From positions 1-15,526 of the forward strand of contig JAEDCM010000034.1 in assembly GCA_016294165.1 (NCBI GenBank): 15,526 nucleotides of DNA. Direction: 5' to 3'. Below, in pieces: positions 1 through 6,111 of this stretch. Below the pieces are notes generated by a model. It did no database searches. It was not told the origin of the DNA and worked only from the letters and a program-made list of their open reading frames with translations. The position numbers and the translations under genes were made by a program. Position 1 is the stretch's first letter; each line of letters begins with the position of its first letter. The DNA is from Anaeroplasmataceae bacterium (GTDB taxonomy: Bacteria > Bacillota_I > Bacilli_A > Acholeplasmatales > JAEDCM01).

Positions 1-3
1 AAT

Positions 4-29
4 ACTCTTTAAGAAGGAGAAAGTATAAT
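4..29 (+). promoter_or_regulatory. Probable MerR-type operator and -10 box
   Basis: A perfect TATAAT (24-29) is directly preceded by an imperfect dyad, ACTCTTT (4-10) and AGAAAGT (18-24), separated by 7 bases. MerR-family regulators typically bind a dyad lying between the -35 and -10 boxes of a promoter with a long (19-20 bp) spacer and often control their own gene. With that spacing the -35 box would fall at or just before base 1, so it cannot be seen. The first MerR codon lies 34 bases downstream of the -10 box. Confidence 0.5.
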
Positions 30-62
30 CTTAAGTACAATTTGATTATACTAGGCGTTATT

Positions 63-866
63 ATGCTGAAAATAGGCGATTTTTCTAAAATGTCAAAGGT
101 AACAATAAAGGCCTTAAGATATTATGAAAAGGAACAATTGTTAATGCCTAAATATGTGGATAAATCTAATGGATATAGGTATTATGAAAGTAATCAGTTA
201 TTAGATGTATCAAGAATTATATATTTAAAACAGATTGGATTAACAATTGAAGAAATTAAACAAATAATAATCAAGAATGAGTCTTTAGATGCTTTACTTA
301 AGGTAAAAAAGAAAGAATTAGAAAATACTATTTTTGAATATAATAATAAGCTGTCCAAAATTAATTATTTATTGGAGGAGAAAACAATGAAACAAGAATT
401 ATTTGAAAAAGTATTACCTAGCTATTATGTTTATTACAAGGAAGGGATTTTAAAGGATTATAGCGAAGCATCAGGATTTATATTTAACTCTGGATCCGAG
501 TGTATGAAATTAAATCCAAACATTAAATGTGTAGAACCTGATTATTGTTATGTTAATTATTTAGATGGCGAATATAAGGAAAAAGATATTAAAATTAGAT
601 ATGCTCAAGCAGTAATTAAAGAGGATGTACCGTTTAAGGAAAGTGAAAGTATTAAGTTTATGACAATTCCCGAAGCAAAATGCATTTGCATTTATCATAA
701 GGGAGCTTATGATTCCTTAGGAAAATCATATGCAAAAATTATGAAATATATTGAGGATAATAAATTAGAAATAATAGATTTTCCAAGAGAGTGCTATATT
801 GATGGAATTTGGAATAAAGAAAATATTGGGGACTGGCTAACAGAAATTCAAGTACCAATAAAGTAG
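63..866 (+). CDS. MerR-family transcriptional regulator with C-terminal effector-binding domain
   Basis: This 267-residue protein is a ligand-responsive transcription regulator of the BmrR/TipA-like type. Residues 1-70 form a MerR winged helix-turn-helix: the opening KIGDFSK, the ALRYYEKE helix end, the NGYRYY wing and the QIGLTIEEIKQI second helix are all typical. Residues about 75-110 are a charged, probably coiled-coil dimerisation helix. Residues about 115-267 resemble a GyrI-like/AraC effector-binding domain and end in WLTEIQVPIK, the usual end of that fold, where a conserved acidic residue sits in the ligand pocket. A TTG at 42 would add seven residues, but ATG 63 matches the family start and has a weak TAGGCG ribosome site at 52-57. 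The ligand is unknown, probably a lipophilic or cationic compound. The next gene, 15 bases on, is a stand-alone effector-type protein, probably in the same transcript. Confidence 0.9.
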   Translation: MLKIGDFSKMSKVTIKALRYYEKEQLLMPKYVDKSNGYRYYESNQLLDVSRIIYLKQIGLTIEEIKQIIIKNESLDALLKVKKKELENTIFEYNNKLSKINYLLEEKTMKQELFEKVLPSYYVYYKEGILKDYSEASGFIFNSGSECMKLNPNIKCVEPDYCYVNYLDGEYKEKDIKIRYAQAVIKEDVPFKESESIKFMTIPEAKCICIYHKGAYDSLGKSYAKIMKYIEDNKLEIIDFPRECYIDGIWNKENIGDWLTEIQVPIK

Positions 867-881
867 AAGGGGCGATCAGTA

Positions 882-1517
882 ATGGCTTTTGATTTTAAAA
901 AAGAATACAAAGAATTTTATTTACCTAAAAATAAACCAAGTATAGTTACTATACCTAAGATGAATTATATTGCGGTAAGAGGTAAAGGTAATCCAAATGA
1001 AGAAAATGGTGATTATCAAAATACAGTTGGTTTATTGTATGGTATTGCTTATACTATAAAAATGAGTTATAAAGGCGCTCATAAAATTGAAGGATTCTTT
1101 GATTATGTGGTTCCACCACTTGAAGGTTTTTGGTGGCAAGATGGAATAATTGGAATGGATTATAGTCAAAAAGATAAATTTCATTTTATTTCTATTATAA
1201 GACTACCAGATTTTGTGACAAAAGAAGATTTTGATTGGGCTACCAAAGAAGCCACAAAAAAGAAAAAACAAGATTTCTCGAGAGTCGAATTTCTAAATTA
1301 TGATGAGGGATTGTGCGTTCAATGCATGCATGTAGGTTCCTTTGATGATGAACCAGCAACAGTTAATTTAATGCACGAATATATGAAAGAAAATGGTTAT
1401 GAGTTAGATATAACTGATGAAAGATATCATCACGAAATATATTTAAGTGATCCAAGAAAATGTGATATTAGTAAATTAAAAACAGTTATAAGACATCCAA
1501 TTAAAAAATGTATTTAA
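882..1517 (+). CDS. GyrI-like small-molecule-binding domain protein
   Basis: This 211-residue soluble protein resembles the stand-alone GyrI-like family (COG4832-like), related to the effector domains of MerR and AraC regulators. Visible family features are the N-terminal PSIVTIPKMNYIAVRGKG strand pair, an aromatic patch with EGFWWQDG (about residues 83-90), MHVGSFDDEPATV (about 149-161), and a C-terminal YHHEIYLSDP element followed by a TVIRHPIKK tail. Proteins of this class bind or sometimes hydrolyse small hydrophobic compounds; the actual substrate cannot be read from sequence. It has no DNA-binding domain. The start follows AGAAGGGG (865-872) by about 9 bases, and the gene begins 15 bases after the MerR stop, so the two are probably co-transcribed. 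The MerR protein may control its level in response to a shared ligand (inference). A hairpin terminator follows. Confidence 0.85.
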   Translation: MAFDFKKEYKEFYLPKNKPSIVTIPKMNYIAVRGKGNPNEENGDYQNTVGLLYGIAYTIKMSYKGAHKIEGFFDYVVPPLEGFWWQDGIIGMDYSQKDKFHFISIIRLPDFVTKEDFDWATKEATKKKKQDFSRVEFLNYDEGLCVQCMHVGSFDDEPATVNLMHEYMKENGYELDITDERYHHEIYLSDPRKCDISKLKTVIRHPIKKCI

Positions 1518-1541
1518 TTATTTTAAAATCTATTGTATAAT
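1513..1541 (+). promoter_or_regulatory. Candidate promoter for the TerD-like gene
   Basis: A perfect TATAAT is at 1536-1541 with a weak TTTAAT -35 at 1513-1518 (17-bp spacer). Transcription would start near 1548, immediately before the hairpin at 1551-1593. If the promoter is real, the hairpin lies at the 5' end of the downstream transcript. The -35 match is poor. Confidence 0.35.
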
Positions 1542-1550
1542 AAATATAGA

Positions 1551-1600
1551 GCCCGTGCTTATTTCTTATTTATAATGATGAATTTAGCCGGGCCTTTTTT
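1551..1600 (+). terminator. Intrinsic terminator after the MerR/GyrI pair
   Basis: GCCCG (1551-1555) pairs with CGGGC (1589-1593), extended inward by GCT (1557-1559) with AGC (1586-1588) across one bulged base. The loop is AT-rich and about 26 bases long, and a T run follows at 1595-1600. The position, 34 bases after the preceding stop codon, fits termination. The long loop and the TATAAT just upstream leave open a leader or attenuator role for the next gene. Confidence 0.6.
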
Positions 1601-1626
1601 AATTTTAAAATAAGGGGGTAGAGTAT

Positions 1627-3576
1627 ATGAATTTTAACAATTTTATGCAAGAAATACTAGTTAAGCGTCGTTATTTGCTTATGAATGATTCTAAGCATGA
1701 TAGTAAGAAGGTTGCGCATTATAATGCTTATTTGTTATCTAATTTTGGAATTGTTGTGAATAAGCCATTATCCCTGACTTCAAAAATGCTTAGGAAAATC
1801 GCAAAGGTATATAAATTATATGTTCCCAAATCATATTTTTCTAACCCACAGAACATGAAATACTATACTAAGGATGAATTATTTATTGAACAAGTAATAT
1901 CTTATTTCTTTGCCTACGGAAATAATGATTCACATATTAAAATCTTTGAAAAAAACCTACCGGAATATATGGTTGGTGAAGAATTAGTTCTTCGTGAGTT
2001 TAAGATTATTACCAAAGAAGAAGCTGATGATATTTTTAGTAATATTTTCAAAGATTATTGTTTTTATACACGCCCTTGGTCTTTTGATGAATATAGTGAG
2101 GTGCTTGCATTATTTAAAGCTGGATATTATAAAGATTATGAGATTTGTTGTGGTGATAATGCGGTTAAATTGCTTGATTTTGATTCTAGATTTGCTAGAT
2201 TTATGTTTAAAAAGGATTTAGTTAAGTATTCAATTTCTAAGTGTGGTGAATCTTCAAAAATCAAGCTTACTCGTAAGACAGCAAATATTATAAAAAATGC
2301 TTTACCGTTTGTTAAGGATTGTCCGATGAGCAAGAAGCAGGCAAAATATTTTAATACATTAATAAAGCATACAAAAGTTGATCTTCCACTTGAAACAAAT
2401 GATAAGTCACCTTATAAGCTTGCAAATAGAGCTATTTTTAAAGGAGATATTTTAGAGGCCGCAAAAATTTATGCATCTAGTGGATCTTTATTAGAACGTA
2501 ATTTAAAGATGATCATTTCAAGAGCTGATGAAAAAACAGCATATGAGATTCTTAAAATGGTTCCTTCTAAGAATCCATTAGTGTTGTATCAGCTAGTATC
2601 AAGCCTATCCTCAGATGATGGAGATTCTCGAACATTTAATTTCTTTAAAAATAATCTTGTTAAGCATCATTATGAGACTGAATATGAAACTAAATGGCGA
2701 AAGTCAAGATTAAGTGAAAGAATGCGTGAGCTGGTTTTAAACTATGGCACAGAATTGATTATTGAGGGTTTTAAATCACAAACTTCATTAGGTAAAGTAT
2801 ATATTGCGGATAATTTCTATAAAGTAGCGATGCCTATTAATACATCTGCTTCTGGTAGAGGTATTGATGTTTATCCAACAGGAACAAGATTGCCGATTAA
2901 AGGTTCATATATTAGAACATTTGTTCATTGGAAGGATGCATACGATATGGATTCATCATTAGTCCTTGTGGATGAAGATGGTATTTTAGAATATTTATAT
3001 TTTAGCAATTATAGTGAAAAAGTATTTGATGATGATATTTTGTTTTCAGGGGATGTGACATCACCTAATGGTGCAGAATATTTTGATATTAAATTAGATG
3101 CGATGAAAAATCGCGGATATAAATATATTATTCAAACTCTTTATGGCTATTGTTCAAATCTAAATGTTGGTGAAATCCATAGTGGATATCAAAACAAAGA
3201 GGATTTAGAAACTGAGGCTTGGGATCCTAAAAATATTGCGATGCAAATTCATGTAAAAGGAAATACTAGGGCTTTTGTGGCATTTGCGATTGATTTGGAA
3301 AATAAGGAAATTATTGTTTTAAATCTACTTAGAAATTGTTGTGGACAGGTGGTATCAGGTCATGATTTTTATACCATTGAGAAATATTTAAATCCTTCAA
3401 TATTAGATTTTAATATTGGAAGAATTGTTTCTTGCCGTGGTGAGGTTGTTAACACTCCAGAAGAAGCTGATGTTGTATTTGATGATTCATATTTAGAAAA
3501 AGAAAATCAAATTGTAATTCATTCTTTTGAAACAGAAAAGCTTGTGGCGTTAATAAATGGTTCTATTATAAAATAA
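1627..3576 (+). CDS. Large protein with TerD-like (tellurium/stress resistance family) C-terminal domain
   Basis: This 649-residue protein has no obvious signal peptide or membrane segment and is probably cytoplasmic. Residues from about 419 to the end resemble the TerD/CABP fold: GTRLPIKG, TFVHW, a MDSSLVLVDEDGILEYLYF strand pair, then an acidic stretch with FDDD, FSGDVTSPNGAEYFDI (about residues 473-488), comparable to the Ca2+-binding SGD...GA.E..DI region of TerD proteins, and later AFVAFAIDLENKEIIVLNL. Residues 1-410 are mostly helical and hydrophilic, with no catalytic motif I recognise. TerD-family proteins are linked to tellurite, phage and general stress resistance, but the biochemical activity is unclear. 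The start ATG follows AAGGGGG (1612-1618) by 8 bases. No other ter genes (terB, terC) are in the window. The TerD assignment rests on pattern similarity only. Confidence 0.65.
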   Translation: MNFNNFMQEILVKRRYLLMNDSKHDSKKVAHYNAYLLSNFGIVVNKPLSLTSKMLRKIAKVYKLYVPKSYFSNPQNMKYYTKDELFIEQVISYFFAYGNNDSHIKIFEKNLPEYMVGEELVLREFKIITKEEADDIFSNIFKDYCFYTRPWSFDEYSEVLALFKAGYYKDYEICCGDNAVKLLDFDSRFARFMFKKDLVKYSISKCGESSKIKLTRKTANIIKNALPFVKDCPMSKKQAKYFNTLIKHTKVDLPLETNDKSPYKLANRAIFKGDILEAAKIYASSGSLLERNLKMIISRADEKTAYEILKMVPSKNPLVLYQLVSSLSSDDGDSRTFNFFKNNLVKHHYETEYETKWRKSRLSERMRELVLNYGTELIIEGFKSQTSLGKVYIADNFYKVAMPINTSASGRGIDVYPTGTRLPIKGSYIRTFVHWKDAYDMDSSLVLVDEDGILEYLYFSNYSEKVFDDDILFSGDVTSPNGAEYFDIKLDAMKNRGYKYIIQTLYGYCSNLNVGEIHSGYQNKEDLETEAWDPKNIAMQIHVKGNTRAFVAFAIDLENKEIIVLNLLRNCCGQVVSGHDFYTIEKYLNPSILDFNIGRIVSCRGEVVNTPEEADVVFDDSYLEKENQIVIHSFETEKLVALINGSIIK

Positions 3577-3627
3577 ATATTGAGCCTAAGATGTAAGAGT
3601 GTTTAAAGTTATTTTGATATTTTAATG

Positions 3628-3653
3628 AAAAAGGCTTATTTTAGGCCTTTTTT
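3628..3653 (+). terminator. Intrinsic terminator after the TerD-like gene
   Basis: AAAAAGGC (3628-3635) pairs with GCCTTTTT (3645-3652) around a 9-base loop, giving a compact terminator with a built-in T run. It lies 52 bases after the stop of the 649-residue gene and 17 bases before the NUDIX start. GCCTAA at 3584-3589 could instead pair with TTAGGC at 3641-3646, which overlaps the right arm. Confidence 0.7.
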
Positions 3654-3669
3654 GTGGGTTGGTGATTGT

Positions 3670-4158
3670 ATGAAAATAATAGAGATTGTTGGTAAGAATT
3701 ATTTTGGAAAATGGAATAAAACAAGAACTGCTTGTAGGGGAATTGTAATTAAAGATGACAAGATTCTACTTTCATATGAAACATTGACAGATCAATGGAT
3801 GATTCCTGGTGGTGGAATAGATGATAATGAGACTGAAAGTGAATGTTGCATTCGTGAGGTAGCGGAAGAAACTGGAGTGTTAGTTAAAACATCTGATTGT
3901 TTATTAGAAATTGTTGAATACTATGAAGATTATAAATACATTAGTAAATATTTTATTTGCAAAATAGTAGGAACTACCGAACGCAGATTAACAAAAAGAG
4001 AAAAAATGGTTGGAATGGAACCAAGATGGATAAGTATTAATGAAATAAAAAATATTTTTTCTAGACATAATGATTATGAAAATACCAATGAAATGAGAAG
4101 AGGAATGTATTTGCGTGAATATAAAGCCCTATCGGAATTAATTAAAGAGGGGGATTAA
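3670..4158 (+). CDS. NUDIX hydrolase
   Basis: This 162-residue NUDIX protein would hydrolyse a nucleoside-diphosphate-linked substrate using Mg2+. The Nudix box is complete at residues 48-70: G48, five residues, E54, seven residues, R62-E63-V64, then E66-E67-T68-G69-V70. E63, E66 and E67 are the expected metal-binding residues. The preceding WMIPGGG is the usual lead-in strand. The substrate (a damaged nucleotide, nucleotide sugar or capped RNA end) cannot be deduced. ATG 3670 is preferred over ATG 3625, because 3625 lies inside the upstream terminator hairpin and would add 15 unlikely residues. GGTGAT at 3661-3666, complementary to the 3' end of 16S rRNA, serves ATG 3670. I see no convincing promoter between the terminator and the start. 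A small unrecognised gene begins 18 bases after the stop. Confidence 0.9.
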   Translation: MKIIEIVGKNYFGKWNKTRTACRGIVIKDDKILLSYETLTDQWMIPGGGIDDNETESECCIREVAEETGVLVKTSDCLLEIVEYYEDYKYISKYFICKIVGTTERRLTKREKMVGMEPRWISINEIKNIFSRHNDYENTNEMRRGMYLREYKALSELIKEGD

Positions 4159-4176
4159 TACGCGTAAAAAAACAAT

Positions 4177-4626
4177 ATGCCCTTAGATGAGGCAAAAGGT
4201 TTTTTCTTTCAATATCATGGATTTCAATTTCATATGTATCGTGAATATGTAAATAGATATAATTTAAAGATAAGTGATGAAATTCTTGAAAAATGGAGAT
4301 GTGAAATACTAGATAATGATTTAAAATGTATTAAGAATCATTGCTTAGAGAATCAATGGATAATCATTTGTAACTATATTTTACTATATTGGTGCATTAA
4401 AACTCGAATAGATGAGTATTCGAAGAATCTATTCACTTTAATAGATTATGCGAGAGAAAAGCTTGATCCAAAACAAAAGATATTAATTATGGAGGAGCTT
4501 GCTGGAAGAGATATTAATTTAAGTGGTGGAATAAAAAGTATCTGTAAAAAAACAAAATTAAAACAAGAACTTATAGTGCATATTGATGGGTTAAAAGAAT
4601 TTAATCCTAATACTATTAGGATGTAG
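4177..4626 (+). CDS. Small protein of unknown function, C-terminus probably frameshifted
   Basis: I do not recognise this 149-residue product. It opens with PLDEAKGFFFQYHGFQFHM and is helical and rather aromatic throughout; it has no membrane segment or known catalytic motif. No Shine-Dalgarno site stands at a normal distance: the nearest purine stretch, AGAGGGGGA, ends at 4154, 22 bases before ATG 4177. Translation may therefore be coupled to the NUDIX gene, which ends 18 bases upstream. The frame ends at TAG 4624-4626, but another frame takes over from 4620 and runs as a convincing coding tail to TAG 4704-4706. A one-base gain near 4619-4620 (for example AGG reading as AGGG) would join the two into a protein of about 177 residues. 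The gene is either recently broken, read by frameshifting, or affected by a sequencing error. Confidence 0.6.
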   Translation: MPLDEAKGFFFQYHGFQFHMYREYVNRYNLKISDEILEKWRCEILDNDLKCIKNHCLENQWIIICNYILLYWCIKTRIDEYSKNLFTLIDYAREKLDPKQKILIMEELAGRDINLSGGIKSICKKTKLKQELIVHIDGLKEFNPNTIRM

Positions 4627-4706
4627 GATGGGAAAATCCAGATGTGAGGTATATTGATTCTTTAAAAAAAGTTAATGAAGCGTTAAAAAAAATACTAGAT
4701 TTATAG
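4620..4706 (+). other. Out-of-frame coding tail of the gene at 4177
   Basis: Read from GAT 4620, this stretch begins DVGWENPDVRYIDSLKKV and continues as an amphipathic lysine-rich helix ending ILDL before TAG 4704-4706. It has no start codon with a ribosome site of its own, abuts the end of the preceding frame and stops two bases before the terminator stem. That is what one expects of a C-terminus displaced by a one-base loss. Confidence 0.6.
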
Positions 4707-4707
4707 A

Positions 4708-4740
4708 AATAATCCCATAAGTTTGTCTTATGGGATTATT
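4708..4740. terminator. Bidirectional terminator between convergent genes
   Basis: The arms AATAATCCCATAAG (4708-4721) and CTTATGGGATTATT (4727-4740) form a perfect 14-bp stem around a 5-base loop. The outer A/T ends give a short U-rich tail in both directions. It lies directly between the plus-strand gene ending at 4706 and the minus-strand rtcB stop codon at 4741-4743, so it can serve both. Confidence 0.85.
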
Positions 4741-5952
4741 TTATCTTCCTCTTTTGCTTGTTGATTTGTAATTATAGATTGGCTTGATAATTTTTAAAAC
4801 ATCCACAGTATCTATAATATTTGGCAAAATATCATCAATAGATTTATATGCGAATGGGGATTCATCGATTGTATCAGTTTGAATTGATGTGGAATAGATA
4901 CCCTCCATTGATTTTTTAAAATCTTCTAAGGTTATCGTGTTATTGGCTTCACTGCGAGACAAAATTCTACCGGCTCCATGTGGTGCTGAAAAATTGTAGT
5001 CTTTGTTAGATTTACCTTTAGCTAATATTGCTCCATCACGCATATTAATAGGAATTAATATAAGTTCATTTTCATAAGCAGAAATTGAACCTTTTCTTAA
5101 GATTAAATCATGCATATTAATATAATTATGAGTTGTATGAAAATATTTGAAATCATTTAAATTTAAATTCAAATAATTCATGATATCTTTTGCAATAATT
5201 TCTCTATTGATAGATGCGAAATCTTGGCATATTTCCATGTCATGTAAATAAGAATTAAATGAATCTTTATATAATGGAATAAGGTTTTTATCGGTAATAT
5301 TATATCGATTTTTTAATTTTTCTAAACCTTCTTGAATTTTGTATGTTTTATTCATCTTAGTATATCTTTTAATTAGATTATTTATAGCCTTTTTATAAGA
5401 TTTTTCATAATCAGAAACAGCTAAATCAATATAATATTCGCATACTTTTTTTCCTAAATTTCTACTTCCTGTATGAATAATTAAATATGAATTATCATTT
5501 TCATCTTTATCGATTTCAATAAAGTGATTTCCACCACCTAATGAACCTAAAGAACGATGTAATCGTGATTTATCGCTTAAAAATTCATAACAATATAATT
5601 TGGTAATATCTAAATCAGTTTCTATTGCCTCTTTTCTAATATCAAATCCTGATGGGATCTTTTTTCTAATGAATCTATCTAATTTAATTAAATTAATATC
5701 TATATTACCTAACTCAACTGTAAGCATTCCACATCCAATGTCCACTCCAACTAGTGAGGGAACACAACAATCCTTGATTTTCATAGTTGTTCCTAGGACA
5801 CATCCTTTACCAGCATGACAATCAGCCATAATAGATACGCTAGTATTTTTTATGAATTTTTGATCCATTAAGTTTTTAATCTGATTTTCTGTTTCTTTAT
5901 CTACTAGTGATGCAAAAACCTTTGCGACGCCATATTTACCTTTAATTAACAC
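4741..5952 (-). CDS. rtcB: RtcB-family RNA ligase
   Basis: This 403-residue protein has the full RtcB core. Family members join RNA 3'-phosphate or 2',3'-cyclic phosphate ends to 5'-hydroxyl ends using GTP and Mn2+, acting in RNA repair or tRNA splicing. Seen here are MADCHAGKGCVLGTTM (42-57), GVDIGCGM (69-76, with metal ligands D71 and C74), GGGNHF (139-144, N142 and H143), H160 in HTGSR, H275 in HNYI, and HGAGR (325-329), where H325 aligns with the histidine that carries GMP in E. coli RtcB (H337). DESPFAYKSID near the end matches the E. coli tail region. The start is GTG 5952, following AGAGGTGAT on the minus strand; the product then opens MLIKGKYG..KVF as in relatives. No archease or rtcA is adjacent. 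It is transcribed divergently from the WYL-domain gene, a candidate regulator. Confidence 0.93.
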   Translation of the reverse strand: MLIKGKYGVAKVFASLVDKETENQIKNLMDQKFIKNTSVSIMADCHAGKGCVLGTTMKIKDCCVPSLVGVDIGCGMLTVELGNIDINLIKLDRFIRKKIPSGFDIRKEAIETDLDITKLYCYEFLSDKSRLHRSLGSLGGGNHFIEIDKDENDNSYLIIHTGSRNLGKKVCEYYIDLAVSDYEKSYKKAINNLIKRYTKMNKTYKIQEGLEKLKNRYNITDKNLIPLYKDSFNSYLHDMEICQDFASINREIIAKDIMNYLNLNLNDFKYFHTTHNYINMHDLILRKGSISAYENELILIPINMRDGAILAKGKSNKDYNFSAPHGAGRILSRSEANNTITLEDFKKSMEGIYSTSIQTDTIDESPFAYKSIDDILPNIIDTVDVLKIIKPIYNYKSTSKRGR

Positions 5953-5976
5953 TTTATATCACCTCTTTACACTTTT

Positions 5977-5982
5977 ATTATA
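5977..5982 (-). promoter_or_regulatory. -10 box of rtcB
   Basis: On the minus strand this is a perfect TATAAT, 24 bases upstream of the GTG start, leaving room for the AGAGGTGAT ribosome site. A -35 at 17-bp spacing would be an A/T-only TTTTTA, which is weak, so activation by a regulator is plausible. Confidence 0.5.
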
Positions 5983-6024
5983 TTTGAATAGTAAGAATAT
6001 AAAAATGTGCAAATAAATAATTAA

Positions 6025-6078
6025 TTTTGTTCACATAATATCATTATAGTTAAAATATGCTTGATTTTTGAACACATA
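6025..6078 (+). repeat. Direct repeat TTTTGnnCACATA in the rtcB/WYL divergent spacer
   Basis: Two 13-base copies, TTTTGTTCACATA (6025-6037) and TTTTGAACACATA (6066-6078), differ at two central positions and start 41 bases apart, close to four DNA turns. A shorter relative, TTTGCACAT, lies on the minus strand at 6005-6013. The cores also form an inverted pair, TGTTCA (6028-6033) and TGAACA (6069-6074). Placement between two divergent starts suggests operator sites for the adjacent regulator (inference). Confidence 0.45.
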
Positions 6079-6094
6079 TAGTGGACAATATAAT
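6027..6094 (+). promoter_or_regulatory. Candidate promoters of the WYL-domain gene
   Basis: Two readings are possible. TTGTTC (6027-6032) with TAAAAT (6051-6056) has an 18-bp spacer and leaves a leader of about 50 bases. TTGAAC (6068-6073) with TATAAT (6089-6094) has better boxes but only a 15-bp spacer, and would start transcription at about the ribosome site. Both -35 boxes fall inside the direct repeats, which fits autoregulation. Confidence 0.4.
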
Positions 6095-6111
6095 AAAAGG
6101 AAGTGCTTTTA

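Noticed and set aside
1994..2221. Overlapping plus-strand frame in the TerD-like gene
   Set aside because: Hydrophobic low-complexity translation in an alternative frame of a solid 649-residue gene, with no ribosome site.
3625..3669. N-terminal extension of the NUDIX protein starting at ATG 3625
   Set aside because: The ATG lies within the AAAAAGGC/GCCTTTTT terminator; ATG 3670 has a GGTGAT ribosome site and gives a normal NUDIX start.
4165..4205. Terminator-like pairing (A run with T run, GCC with GGC) around the start of the gene at 4177
   Set aside because: Only three G-C pairs with large internal loops, and the right half is within a convincing coding frame.
5600..5818. Plus-strand open frame inside rtcB, and similar antisense frames at 2136, 10972, 11973, 12364 and 13483
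   Set aside because: They lie opposite well-supported genes, have no ribosome sites or recognisable protein features, and are explained as shadows.
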